DNA of 64,000 nucleotides from contig OZ022261.1 in assembly GCA_963978905.1 (NCBI GenBank), positions 3,783,992 through 3,847,991 of the forward strand, given 5' to 3'. The translations under genes were made by a program, and so were the position numbers. The DNA is from Trichostrongylus colubriformis. Lineage: Eukaryota > Nematoda > Chromadorea > Rhabditida > Trichostrongylidae. The number at the start of each line of letters is the position of its first letter. The stretch's first letter is position 1. Under the pieces are notes generated by a model. It saw only the letters and a program-made list of their open reading frames with translations. It made no database searches and was not told where the DNA came from. Below are positions 35,254 through 46,835 of the stretch, piece by piece.

Positions 35254-35752
35254 TTAAAGGCACATTCCAGGATTATCAGGATATCACATCTCCTGCGGTG
35301 GATGGATAGTTCGACCCAAGCCACGTAGGCTGTACCTTTACCGAGACGTGGGTGTCAGTTCCTGGAGCGTGCAGAGCCAAAGAATCTAGCGCAACAGCTC
35401 GGCCTCGCCCATCCCAGTCGAGGGTCTGCTTTCACTCTTCGACTCTTATCTTTACATAATTAGACCAGCTACTAGCCAAGATCTTGAAATTGGCAGTAAA
35501 CCAATCGCCCCGCGAAATAAACCCACTACTGAGTGACCTGACCCCTGACCCCACACTAGGCACCGGAACACTTGCAGCACACCCCTGGCTGGGGTTGGCT
35601 GGGCCGAGCTGTTGCGCTAGATTCTTTGGCTCTGCACGCTCCAGGAACTGACATCCACGCCTCGGTGAAGGTACAGCCTACGTGGCTTGGGTCGAACTAT
35701 CCATCCACGGTAGGGAATGTGATATCCCAATGATCCTAGAATGTGCCTTCAA
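35254..35752. mobile_element. Fold-back MITE with arms of about 180 bp
   Basis: The left arm (from TTAAAGGCACATTCCAGGAT) and right arm (to ATCCTAGAATGTGCCTTCAA) stay complementary through ATATCACAT, GGTGGATGGATAGTTCGACC and GAGCTGTTGCGCTAGATTCT. The loop is about 130 bp. It is non-coding. Confidence 0.9.
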
Positions 35753-36753
35753 GCCTTATTAAATGTCTGAAGAAAACCCGAAGAGAAACCTCTGGTGATT
35801 CTCATATTACTCTGAAAAAACATGACGTTACCCGATCGATACATATCAAGTAAGTGCCTTTTACACCATTCAGTGATTCGACTAGTCCCAGCAGTTTCAT
35901 GATACCAACATTTCCCGAGAAGGATTTGATAGTCGGAACAAAAAAACTAACGAAGCTATATCACCAAAGCTTTAAACGTTATGATCAAATAAAAAAAGCT
36001 AGTGAATCAACAAAAGGAACAAAGAATATTTTTTGAAAATTTTCAAAGAATATACAGGCACTCAACCGGTGCGTTCACGTCGATTCTAAGTTTCTCGAAA
36101 TGGGACAAAGTGCTGGTCATAGTGGAGCAGTTTCTCAGAACTGAACACTACCTATGGTAGACCTCCTTTTTACGTTGTTGTAGCCCCAATACCTATAACT
36201 CCTACTGTTACCAACTTTGGTGAGAGTTGGAAATCGGAAGAAAAGTGGGAATGGTAACAGCATTGAAGGTTAATCCTTCCATTTTATTTAAATTTATTTA
36301 TTTGATGGCCAATCATAACGAGGTCACATACATATTGATTTACTCAGGACGGCACTGACGATTGACTTGTTTTGAGTCGGGTTTAAGTTCTGGCCTTCGA
36401 TTTTTGAGGTGGTTTGGATAAATTACTTATTTGATAATAATATTAACAATAATAATTATTATTATTTACCATCGGGTGTGTTCATAATGTTTTGTAAGCT
36501 GTTCATGTGGTGATAATGGAATGACAGATCTTTCTGGCTGGCGCTGTTCTCACGGACTTTCAGCGTCCTCTTTTATGCAAAAAAAAAGTCTTGAAACCAT
36601 ATTTCTCAACACAGGACACTTGCTATGTTCACCTTTCACCGCCAAAAGTCGTATTTTGACCGGAAATAGAGGAATAGGCAAACATTGCGATAAATAACAA
36701 ATTGGAGTAATGATGGTTGAGCTGAGGCGATGAAAAGGACTGTCTACTGCGGG
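35753..36753. other. No gene recognised
   Basis: AT-rich with an ATT/AAT simple-sequence patch near 36437-36475. Confidence 0.45.
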
Positions 36754-36992
36754 GGGTGTGTACCCTTATGTCAGGATTTCGCACCGCGGCATGTCGCAGG
36801 CGAAGCAATGCGGACGAGCTAAAGGCGCCATGTTGTTGGATCCCGAAGCGATTACAAGTCAACTGCGTATCGCGCCCCTAGCATTACCGTGTAGTCGTTC
36901 TAAGACCCAACTATCGCCACGCACATGGCTCGCACATTGCGTCGCATGCCGCTCGTCGTCGTGCGCAATTCTGTCATTAGGGTACACGCCCA
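36754..36992. mobile_element. MITE with 8-bp target duplication
   Basis: A 239-bp element with ends GGGTGTGTACCCTTATGTCA and TGTCATTAGGGTACACGCCC (the last with one extra base). Flanked by ACTGCGGG at 36746-36753 and 36993-37000. Fits a hAT-like insertion. The GC-rich interior produces the long shadow frames. Confidence 0.65.
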
Positions 36993-37159
36993 ACTGCGGG
37001 TATTCTTGGGCAAGGTCGTCGGCATTGGAGCCATTACTACCACAATGTGTGAGGATAGAGAAGATGCAAATCCCAACCCGCGCCATCTATCTCCCAGGAA
37101 CGTGCCGACGCACTCATACCGGTGTATGCGTATGTGTAATGTGATGTAATGACTACATA

Positions 37160-37666
37160 CAGTAGCGCTCAAAAGTATTCGGCCAAACACTTTTTTGTCA
37201 TAACTTTTTTTCTACTCGGCCAAATTTGACAAAATTTTAATATGTGGTGCCTGAACCTATGACCAGCATTTCCTTCTACTTGAGTGCCGCTTGACACTTT
37301 TCATGGTTTTTTATAAGATAATACTACAAGACCACCGAAAAAAAAGCAAAAGATTTGGTCAAGAAAAACGACTTTCTTTACAAAAACAAAACGAGTACGC
37401 CTCAGAGAACATTAATATTTGTAGAAAAACCACGACTTTCAATGACAGCGGCTCAGCGGGACGGCATAGCGGTGGCACTCCAAAAACAAAAAATTTCAGA
37501 TAACCACGTAACCTACACCGTTGAGCGCCAAAATATTATATTAAGTATGCAGTGTCTCCAAGTACAACATACTTAAATTTCTCTTAGATCGATCCAGTTG
37601 CAAAAAAGTTACGAGTGAAAAACCCAAGTGAACAACCATTTGGCCGAATACTTTAGAGCGCTACTG
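37160..37666 (+). mobile_element. Tc1-derived MITE family T, copy 2
   Basis: A 507-bp element between TA sites (37158-37159, 37667-37668) with CAGTAGCGCTCAAAAGTATT and its complement. The plus strand has transposase-like words KTTTFNDSGSAGRHSG and, in the next frame, MTAAQRDGIAVALQKQKI. Those resemble the Tc1-family inter-domain region GRPR.T...DR.I. It lacks any catalytic domain. Confidence 0.9.
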
Positions 37667-37668
37667 TA

Positions 37669-38870
37669 TGTCTCCCGTATAGGCGGCCGAGATGATTTTT
37701 CTCCGAATGGGTGCTTGATTACGGTAGAAAAAGAGGCTTTCTAGGAGATGCACATGGGAAAAGAACTTTTGCACTACACGACTTCATATAAAACGTTGCG
37801 TAGATTAAAGATCGAGAAAAGGGAAACAGATGCCGAGAAAAGTGGCGGGGCAGTAAAATGTTAAGACATTATAAAAGGCATTTTCCGTTCAATTGTTTCA
37901 TACATACCGCACTTCATCGTGGTATGTTCGATTTAGTATTCAATATTTCAGAATGTACTCCCTTCGCTACTTCTACGAATACAGTTCAATGATCCAATGC
38001 CATTAGGGCCATATGCCGCATGAGAGCGAGCCTGATCAGTTGGAAAGTCAATGGAGTTGGTCCTAGATTGAACGCCAGTGTGAGTAGGGAAACATCGTTT
38101 TGAAGACAAAACCCTAAGACTTGATTACGGAAGTAATTTAAAGCATTCGATCATCCTACTTATTTTGTTATGCAATAATTTGTTTGAGAAAGTTAGGAGT
38201 GGATAAAGCCTTTGAAGAGGGTGCAGAGACAGTCACTCGGTTGCAACGCTAATGGGCGTGGTCGCGACATCACACCTTTCAGGTGCAAACTTCCTCTTAT
38301 CTCAGTTGAATTTGTATAGTGAGAGAAGCAGCGGGAGTGATTTGTGCAATAAGGAGGATTAGGGGAGATCTACTGCTCAACACAGATTCAGCCACGGTAG
38401 ACTAAGCACTCGAAAAAAGTTTCCCGCACTAACCCACTAACCCCCCCCCCCCCCCTCCCCCCGACGAGCGCATGTGATTCTCTTGATACACATCCCAGAC
38501 GAGCAGGAGGAGTTTCTTCATTCTACGTTCATTCAACATTCTACGTCTATACATGGGCACCAAAAAACCTTGCTAAGGTCCGTTCACACCGGGTACCCAA
38601 GGGAGTTTATATTGGGTGACGTTCTTAAACATTCCGTTTTTCCGGGTTCCCACCGTCCTTCGCTTTCAAAAACACAAACGTGCCATCACCACTGAAACCC
38701 CTCCGGAGGCAGGTTTGAAGCATGAAAAACGACATTTCGGATCATAGCAGGTTGTCCGAGCAGTAGAGGCTCTGTGACTTCCACGAACCAAAGGGCTAAT
38801 CCTCACGAAGCTTCCCACAAAGGACCTAGCACAAATCTCGCTCCACTGTTTGAAGACACCAGTAGGGGTA
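37669..38870. other. No gene recognised; poly-C run at 38440-38462
   Basis: No supported coding sequence. The poly-C run is about 17 bases. Confidence 0.45.
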
Positions 38871-39035
38871 AATTGGGCAAATTGAGGGTTACGAAAGTAG
38901 AGGTGCTCAGAAGTATAACAGTAGAGAAAGAACGACATAAAACGACGGAAAAACCGAGAAATAGGAACCCCAAAAATCCCCTTTTCTCTCTCTTCCTCTG
39001 CGTCTCTAGCCGGAGTGGACTGAAGACAGGCCAGA
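38870..39035 (+). repeat. Dispersed repeat K, copy 1
   Basis: Matches 52190-52350. Translated copies share GKL, K.EV..S.TVE, T...PRN.NPK.P..F, showing descent from a common coding sequence of unknown family. Confidence 0.55.
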
Positions 39036-39254
39036 GTCTGAACTAGCCGGCCGCGATTGTTGTCCCGCCCCTCCACGAAAACTCCCCCGGCCGCATAACC
39101 GCATAACGACATGCCGTGCTGCGGGTCGTCATAAGACCCCAGCCGCGATTTTTAATGCGATTTTCGCCACATATAACCTCTTCTGAAGTAGGAGGATCGT
39201 TTTCAGAAAACATGTGTGCCCAGTTCTCAGTTTTCTCTTACCCCTAATGGTGCC

Positions 39255-39304
39255 TTTGATGGTACCTACGGTATCAAGGTGTGTGGACCTTGATAGTAGG
39301 TACC
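39255..39304. repeat. Small near-perfect hairpin
   Basis: GGTACCTACGGTATCAAGGT pairs with ACCTTGATAGTAGGTACC across a loop of about 6 bases. One of the arms contains a bulge. It could be a tiny MITE end pair or a structured RNA; nothing decides between them. Confidence 0.6.
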
Positions 39305-40596
39305 CTGAAGCCCGACTGCGCCGGCTGAAGGCTCCGTATCCGTAAGGTGGAAGTAGTGAATTCAGCTTGCTCCTGTTTCAAAGGAACATTTCGAAAATAT
39401 ACTACCTCAAAATTTCACCTCTTTCGTTTCCCTACTTTTGAATAAGCGGTGAGCAAAATTACTTTTTCTTAACACCCCCTGTATGTGTGGAGATAAATAC
39501 AGCAATTCGGCACCGGTCTTAGCGGAGAAAAAGTGCGACGGGTCCGGCCCCACCATTCCCATCAGTAACGGCTTCCACACAATCTCCTTTGTCTGGATAA
39601 TTCTTCAAACAAAAACAAGTGGTTATGACGGCGTGGCACTGTAGTGGAATTGCTCGACCAGACAGTAACTGGAGAGAGAGAAAACTCGCGAGAAATTCCA
39701 AGAAAACGATTCAAAGAATGTGAATCACGGGGCGCCAATCGATGGGCGTGGAAATTTCTGTTGTCCCATTCACGATGGCGGTGGTGTGGTTGATTATCCG
39801 ACGGTGATCAATTTTATCGATGACCGTATAGGGCCAGAGCCTGCTCACCTGATACCTATCCACGGCTCTGTATTACCAGATATTAGATAAGTGAAGGGAA
39901 AGGATCATATTTGGTATTTCTGGGAAATGACCCCGTGAGGGTTTCCCACCACGATGGCGGACCTGGCTGGGTTTCGGCAAGAAAGCGTAGATGGATTAGC
40001 GCTGATTGTACCTATTTCTAACAGAGATGTCAAATCAATGATGCTGCAGTTACCCCAAAACTTCTGATGCCGTGATGCGTTGTAAAGCACTCAATTCCCT
40101 CTACAGAACGGACAACATGGAGAAGTTCAATGAGCGGTAGTCGAAAAAAATGCCGGCTGATCTCACCCAAGGATGAATTTCTCAACACTTCATCGCTAAG
40201 CGACTCCTATTTCGTATTTTCCTTGTGAGCTAAGGCTCCGTTCGCTCAGTCACAGCAGTTTGCATTATCCTAGCATGCCGGCAATGTGGACTCCCTGGTT
40301 GGTCTTGACACCTTTTCGATCAAAGAAAAGGAAAAATGTGGAAAAGATTTGTAGCTTACTAACCCTCCTTTGGGCATTTCTTTCTCAGAGTGAGCTACAT
40401 CCGGCAGCATTACATACTAGTATGAAAAACCTATTTGAACCGAAGGGTCCTCCCCTGTAGTTCTAACCTTCCACCTTCTATTTCTTCCTGACATCCCATC
40501 TTTCGAAATAAAGATGGTCGGGGGATATGAAGAATAGACTGTGAGAGAATGTATGAACACTACTTTTTCATCGAATGAAATGATAAATGTACATAA
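39305..40596. other. No gene recognised
   Basis: Short frames only. Confidence 0.45.
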
Positions 40597-40993
40597 CGGT
40601 TGCGTATGATCCCTGAGCGCTTTCGATAAGCGCCATCACCTCATCTCCACACTCACCCCAACGGGGTGAAGAGGGTCAAGTTTCTAGTTTTTAGCAGTTT
40701 TGTTCCGTTTCCTCCTCTGTGATACTAGTACGTGTACTATCATACTCAACAATCGACCAAAGAACCCTTTTAGGTTTCGTCAATCAATGTATTTCAACAG
40801 ACTTTCCGATTCCTTATGCTCCTCGAATCACTGCCATATTCAGGAAGAACGTCTCGATAAGGCTGAGAGCATCTACGAAAACGTGCAACCAGCCGAGGTC
40901 AGAGCCAATGAGAGCACTGTGTGGTACGAATACGGTTGCGTATGATCCTTGAGCGTTTCCGATCAGCGCCATCACCTCATCTTCACATCCACA
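40597..40993. repeat. 62-bp direct repeat, 333 bp apart
   Basis: 40597-40660 and 40930-40993 share ACGGTTGCGTATGATCC.TG and AGCGCCATCACCTCATCT.C. The sequence between is not repeated. Confidence 0.8.
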
Positions 40994-41149
40994 TATCATT
41001 TACCACAAACTCCGCGCTCAGAAGCGTGCCATTACGGCGCTCGATTTTCGTGACATCACTTCTCTTTTTAGAGCTCTGATTTATCTTCAACTAGGTGACT
41101 ACATACCCATAAAAGTGTATTGTTGTTGTACTTTCAGTCATTTCGGTTC

Positions 41150-41335
41150 TTTTGCATCCCCCCGTTTCATATTCGAACATTTTCTCCCACAACGTTTGTT
41201 GAAATGTTATCAATAATACGCAGTCGTCATTGGAAATCTATATAAATGAGCTAGTATGAATTGTGTGACAACACTGTTTAGTAACTACACAACTACATTC
41301 GGTAATATTTTATTTTCATAGCTTCTGTATATCAG
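41150..41335 (+). repeat. Dispersed repeat L, copy 1
   Basis: Matches 50675-50862 in the same orientation (CCGTTTCATATTC, TCCCACAACGT, ATATAAATGAGCTAGTATGA, TAATATTTTATTTTCA). It carries a TATA-like word but no linked gene. Confidence 0.75.
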
Positions 41336-41400
41336 TACAAGTCAGGCATCATCAAGCAATGTGCATCACAAAATATACTTCGCAAGAATTCCGCAATAAG
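41336..41400 (+). repeat. Copy of a piece of the FH2-like gene
   Basis: About 60 bp matches 43801-43866, which is the second visible intron of the FH2-like gene and the adjoining exon end. Key phrase: CAGTACAAGTCAGGCATCAT, continuing through GCAATGTGCATCA. Orientation is the same in both. Confidence 0.75.
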
Positions 41401-41614
41401 ATGGATTAGCACTCTCGAACGAAGTGCACTACATGCGTCCCGTATATTCTGTACTGATTGTGTATGACGCGATAGCTGTAAGTATCAGCACGTACATATG
41501 CCATAGTGTTACAAAAGCGAAGGATGAATTACTTGTGGTATCTGTCAAGAAACGATATGTAAAATGCTGAGTGCTAACATCCATTACTGCGCACATCTCT
41601 TTTTTCGGTCTGCA

Positions 41615-41815
41615 ACCGAACATTTCGATGCACGCCCCGCCCACTGTAGGCGGAGCTTACCCTGGTCAGTGTGTGCTCCTTGGCTCATGTCCTATCCACT
41701 CTGAAGTGGTCCCCCACCTCCCAAGGTGGTTCTCCGTGTACTGCCGAATTTTGTGACAGATGGAGAGAGGGACGGACGAAGACACAGATAGATGAAGAGA
41801 TTTATATACAGTAGG
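41615..41815 (-). repeat. Dispersed repeat S, copy 1 (inverted)
   Basis: Reverse-orientation relative of 48160-48345 and 48480-48610. Shared: CCCCGCCCAC.GTAGGCGGAG, CATGTCCTA.CCA and GACAGA.GGAGAGAGGGACGG. Confidence 0.6.
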
Positions 41816-41940
41816 GATGACATAGAGATCAGTGGCTCTGCCCTTCTTTCCTGCCTTAAGAATATTCGCCTTTCCCCTTCGAAATCTGAGTGGGGCTGAC
41901 ACCCACAAGAAAGTCGAACGGTTCTGCTAGCGGCATTGTA

Positions 41941-42452
41941 CAATAGCGGTCAAAAATATATGCGGTTTTGGATTCTAACCACAACCTTGGTCGACATTTA
42001 CACTTCTCATTTATCTTACGTTTTGAAGGCAATTGGTACTCAATGAAGCAATGCATATCAGCAGAGTGGGGTACAGGGTGAGAGGTGAAAATTTGTTTGA
42101 CTGAAAACTTTAAGAATGACGAACTAGGTGCCTGTGCTGTAAAGTGCTGTCGTAATTCCAAATGACGTGTAACAAAGTCCAAGCCTTATTCCGTGTGACT
42201 TTCTGCACACCTGCTCGCCTCGATAAGTTATAGGCTTTGACTTGCTAATTGAATTTTCGAAAGGTTTGGCCATTTTCGGAGACCACTTAAAGAAATTCTC
42301 CAATTTTCACCCCGCGCCCTGCACAGCTGAGACACTTTGCTTCATTGAGTACCACTGCCTTCAAAACAGAAAGAAAAATTGAATGAGAAATGTAAACGTC
42401 AACCAAAGTTATAGTTAGAATCCAAAATCGCACATATTTTCGAGCGCCACTG
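41941..42452. mobile_element. Tc1-derived MITE family T, divergent copy 4
   Basis: A 512-bp element. Arms of about 110 bp pair with about 80% identity: CAATAGCGGTCAAAAATATA at the left, TTTCGAGCGCCACTG at the right, and GGATTCTAAC / GTTAGAATCC. Left flank is TA, right flank CA. Size and end sequence place it with copies at 31711, 37160 and 51193. Confidence 0.75.
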
Positions 42453-42823
42453 CATGTACGAACCATGTTTCGTTAACATCACCATACCTTTACTCCTACT
42501 TGACTGTGTGCCACTAACAAGGGAAGGATACCTGGTCGAAGTGGCCATTTCCGACAAAAAACGTATCACAGTCTTAGGACGTTGTTTTATATCTGCTTTC
42601 AAAGTCTGCCAAACGGTTCTTTGAACAGAGTTAGTTTGCGGCAGCATAGCTCAGAGGTTGGCGGGGGTGTTGGCATAGGATCGGAGCACGTGATCCCCAT
42701 ATAGGCACTCATACGCGACCACGCGGACCTTCTGTCCTAATTAATATCACAAGCTCACTTCCACTTTATGATTTCAACCGAATGCATACTCCACAATACT
42801 GTAAGATATTCCTTAGCACTCAC
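42453..42823. other. Tc1-like scrap and tRNA-like word; no gene
   Basis: The minus frame ending near 42453 reads NSVQRTVWQTLKADIKQRPK, which could be transposase debris. GCAGCATAGCTCAGAGGTTGG near 42642 (compare a tRNA A box) does not extend to a cloverleaf. Confidence 0.3.
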
Positions 42824-44470
42824 ATCTTGAAGAATTTGTTCGCGTGCGATTGCCAGTTCGATTCGCACTTTCAAAGTGGGTCTTCTCGCTGCTTCCCAAC
42901 ACAACACGTCACGGTTGCGTTTCACTTCTTCACGAGCTGCGTTTTTGAACAGCAGCATCTGCAATTATGATTTATACAACGGAAGCCGGCATAAAAAAAT
43001 TGATAAAAAATGAGAGAAACAGCTCTTCCTCGGACTTTGTTGATTAAGCGTTTAGGCCGCCATAAGACTTCGCCAATTTGCAATCCTGCGATTTTGAGAT
43101 GTCGCTTTTTTGCATGCGATGTTGCGGCATTACAGAATCTCGGGTGGGGTCCACGAGGTCGAATTTCCGCGCGGCCGAGCGCGATGAGCGGCACGGCGGG
43201 TGCGAGTTCCAGTGGCAGGGCATGGCAGCCTTCAAGCGAGGCAGTGTGGCATGAGTGGAAAGCGCAGACGTGACGCAGTCACGCTCGGCCGGGCGACCAA
43301 GGGCAATCGATACGGCGAGTCGTACGGGGGCGCCGCGAGTGAAACGCCGCGAAGCGGAAATTCGACCTCGTGGACCCCACCCACAGCGGCCTTACCCTAA
43401 TAAATATATGAATGTACAGTACGATAAAAGCATCATAGAAAGAGCAGTCATCGTTTATCACATTAGAGAGAGACATGAGCATACGCAAATGGTCACTAAA
43501 CCTTTTCTTCACTAACCCTTTTCTCCTAGGACCAAGCTCGGCATAACACGACTTTCTTTTCCAGTATCACACCATGGGAATGAACACTTCATCAAGCGCA
43601 AGTGGATAACGGGTTTCCCCATATTCGCCTCCACAGCAGAATAGAGAATAAGTGAAGCTTCAAGTAAAAGCAAACCTCCTCATCGGTGGGAAAATACTTT
43701 AACAGAGATGAAAGTAAATCGATCGAAATTCCGTCCACATTATTAGACTCCAATCGATCAATAAGATCCATTACAGTAAGAGGGCGAAGTCTGAATATAG
43801 CAGTACAAGTCAGGCATCATCAAGCAATGTGCATCAGAAAATATACTTTGCAAGAATTATCTCAAGATGGAGAGCCTTTTTTAGCGGCAGCTGGAATATG
43901 ACTTCAGATGTGGTTCTCTCACGACCACTCCTTTCCGTTGCAAAATGAGATAATGCGGATGGTTCCGCCCTTTCAAATAGCAGCTGGATCTGCAATGTAC
44001 CCTTGCTAGCTGGAAATATTGAGAAAGGACAAAGAAAACGTACGTGGTCCCGTTCTTCAAGGCCAAACTCCGGTCGTGAGTACTCATTCCATACGGTGTG
44101 CACATCTGCAAGAACGCGTAGAATGATAGGGAAAAGTATTTTTAGTATGATAGGAGAAAGCGAAAAATGTTCTCAAGTATTTTTGGGAGAAACCGTACTT
44201 GTAATAGAGTGCTGACTGATAGCTCCCCAAAGAAGAGTGTGTTTTCCTCTTTTTTGGATAGATTTCCTCACTTTTAGCCTACCTGTATTTTTGAACTTTT
44301 TTGCATTAAACTGATTGTGTGGTGGAAGCCAAACTGTAGCTACTACCATCCAGTTCTTCATGAATTCAAAATCCTCTAGAATAATTAAGGCACGTATGCT
44401 CATTATGGTTGCAGGATTAATCCCGAAGAGCAGCCGATAATGAGGACGGGTTTTAAGCTTCTTGATCAAT
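42824..44470 (-). CDS. Internal exons of an FH2 (formin)-like gene
   Basis: Four minus-strand exons, 44470-44283, 44105-43847, 43790-43676 and 42958-42824, have consensus acceptors (ACCAG, TTGCAG, TTCAG, TTGCAG). Donors are GTAGGC, GTATAT, GTTTGC and GTGAGT; the two middle ones are weak. Phases agree, giving 232 codons without a stop. The later part follows formin FH2 order: LPLKKALHLEIILAKLR (usual KR..NI.I.L.KL), then LLSSLLKYFPTDEE (usual LL..LLK..PT.EE), then LFK and RRPTLKVRIELAIAREQ (usual helix with P.L..R...). FH2 domains nucleate and elongate actin filaments as dimers. The first exon (LLFGINPATIMSIRALIILE) is not recognised. Both gene ends are missing: an acceptor opens exon 1 and a donor closes exon 4. 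The last intron carries a MITE. The gene could be real or a decaying fragment; family assignment is moderate. Confidence 0.5.
43055..43391. mobile_element. PIF-like MITE P3 containing a family-Q core, in the FH2-like gene intron
   Basis: Flanked by TTA on both sides (43052-43054, 43392-43394), with ends GGCCGCCATAAGACTTCGCC and CAGCGGCC. From 43139 to 43384 it contains arms GGGTGGGGTCCACGAGGTCG and CGACCTCGTGGACCCCACCC around the same core as the element at 24936. Either a Q element inserted in a P element or a chimera. Confidence 0.75.
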
Positions 44471-44570
44471 CTGGTAAAAAATATCGTCACTAAATGTGTA
44501 CGGACTGCCTAATCAAAGTCGAAAAGTCAACCCAGTCTTTACTCACTAATGAAAGGAATGAAAGAAATGA

Positions 44571-46118
44571 AAATACCTAAAATCCTTCCATTCGGCAGCA
44601 AGACACCAAGTAGGGGTATGACAAGACTAGCTCTAACTGGATTATCTGTAAAATTTGAATTGAGTATTGGATATTCTAGGGGTCTAGGAACGCGACGATC
44701 TGAACGAAAAATTCTAAAACTTGCGAGGACATCGCGAAAGGGGAGATTTTCATTATCGGAGTCGAGTTCCAGCGGTCCTCCGTTGGTGGTCTCGGCCCCT
44801 GTTATCGATATCCGATACCGGTGGCCATTGACACCCACCGGTCAGGGGCAGGACCTCAGGTTCAGAAATAAAGTGACCCCTGGTCAGGGGCGAAAATGAG
44901 GGGAGCGGATTGATTGCCTTTCAGGACCCTGCTGAACAAGACTAACCGGTCTCGGAACAGCTGAGTGGTTTATTTCCTTGCCCAAAAACAAGTACCTCAA
45001 TTTCAACGACAAAGAAGGTCCATCCCGCAACCGTCAGTCCTATCCATGGGTGGTTATTTCTAGAAACTGCGCTTCTCGTCTGGTTCCTAACATTCAACTA
45101 CTTCATTGTGAGCTAAGTGAAGTTTTCGCAGCACATCAAGGACGTTTGGGCGGTTCTGTTGAAGGGAAGGTTTATGACACTGAACCACTGACAATTGGCA
45201 AACGACTCGACATGCTGAGCAGTTTCGTGGGCGTTGTGAATGTGAGTGATGACGTTTGCAGTGGCTAGAGGACATTTGAACCTCATAGCCTTCACTCACG
45301 TACCCGAGCCTTCCCGTCACCTACCTATATCTCCGAGAATGTAATGTGCGAACCCAGATCTCATACTTATAACAGTCGCATTGAATTAGTAACTTCATTT
45401 CTTATTTCTGGAAACACAAGCCATCCAAAGCACCAGATATTCCCTAATCCGGTGATCCGAAAAGGGAATCGTCGGTAAATAACTTCTACGAGCTGCTGCC
45501 GCTACTTCCCCACTTCTCGAATACTGAACGAGGACGATCGTTTCAGCATTCAAAAAATTGCATTTTTAAATGATTCGGATCTTTTACTTATGTCGAGCTA
45601 GAGCCTCGTAACATCGTACTTCGAATTAGAGTCGCAATGTAGGAATCTGCTGAAACCCTCGCTCACTGAGACAGTTCAGCAGCCGATGTGTGCGTGTGCC
45701 AGCTGAATGCGTACTTCTTGAAGAGTGTTAGCTGAAGTTGGCATTTTTACGCGCAGCCACTCACGCCATTCAGCGGTTCGTTCTCGAGTGCGATGTCGTG
45801 CCAGCTTTTCCATCCGCTCACACCGCCGTTTGTTTCGACGTCTTCATCATCGGGTCGACTTGCGCAGCACCTCAGAAGCGCATCCATGGTGACATCGGAG
45901 ATCATTAGACACAATCATAGGCTTTCAGAAATTACGGTGCTATCGCAATAAGGGAGGGGGCAGCCCATCATAGCCATTATTTTTACCTGAGCCAACCTCT
46001 TCTCTCCTTCACGAGGGCTTGGACAAAAATATGCACCTGAGTGTGCAAATTTCACCTCAAAGGCCATTCCAAGAAGTTCAAATGTGCAACTTTTTTTATA
46101 AGATGCCCCCCCCCCTCA
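44571..46118 (+). repeat. Segmental duplication, copy 1
   Basis: Matches 53957-55600 along its length at roughly 90% or better by eye. It includes the sentence CACCCACCGGTCAGGGGCAG and the 45930-46118 half-palindrome (AGGGAGGGGGCAGCCCAT). The potential membrane-segment exon of copy 2 is broken here by a TGA and by a 2-bp insertion near 45035. Frames on both strands over 44549-44899 remain open; neither is recognisable. Confidence 0.85.
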
Positions 46119-46127
46119 CTGCTATAG

Positions 46128-46835
46128 GGGTCGCTGGTTATTGGTACGACCACGCCTTCTTCGCACCTAATTACTTTTGCCTCGCACATGGGGTGCGAGG
46201 TGACCCCAATTAGCTGCGAGAACTCAAGAATCATCATGTTGCCCACATTGATCCATAAAAAACAGTAAAAAACAATAGACAAGAAATCTAAGTGGGACAA
46301 TTTTTTTTGGAGGAGTAATGCACAATTTCACAAATTTTTCAAAACATGGTCATCGTAAACTCTATCCACGAAAGCGGAATAGTATTGGTGATGGCAATGA
46401 AATCTGACTTGTGATGGAACTTCTAAATGCACATTTACATCAGAAACAAAATACGACATGTTTTGAAATGGAATGAGATGACCAATGATAAAAGCCTTTC
46501 TTCTGCAACACCTATGACACCCATTTAGCAAATCGAAGGATGATGGTCTCCCTGCAAGCGAAGCACTCGCTACTTATCCTCGTATGTTCATATTAATTTA
46601 TGTTATTTTTGTGTTGTAATTCTTCGTTAATAGAAAGCAAACACGCCTGAATAATTTCATAACAGCGGTTGATCTGTATTACAATTAATGAATCTTTACT
46701 CGATTAATGGATCAATGGGGGTGACAAGATGACTCGCGACTTCTCGCCGCTAACCGGGGTCACTTCGCACCTCATGTGCGAAGCAACAGTAATTAGCTGC
46801 GAAAAAGGCGGGGTCGTACCAATAACCACCTTCCC
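46128..46835. mobile_element. 708-bp MITE inserted in duplication copy 1
   Basis: Terminal repeats of about 80 bp. The left contains GGTTATTGGTACGACCACGC and the right GGGGTCGTACCAATAACC; both then carry TTCGCA..TAATTAC and a GGTGACCCC / GGGGTCAC end. Flanked by CTGCTATAG (46119-46127, 46836-46844). Copy 2 of the duplication reads straight through this site (TTGCTATAGCACC near 55594). Minus frames at 46052-46531 inside it are not recognisable. Confidence 0.9.

Noticed and set aside
36758..37144. 128-codon plus-strand ORF
   Set aside because: It follows the GC-rich inside of a MITE and is open on the opposite strand as well.
42642..42730. A tRNA gene
   Set aside because: An A-box-like start (TAGCTCAGAGGTTGG) is present, but no anticodon arm, TTC loop or paired acceptor stem could be formed.
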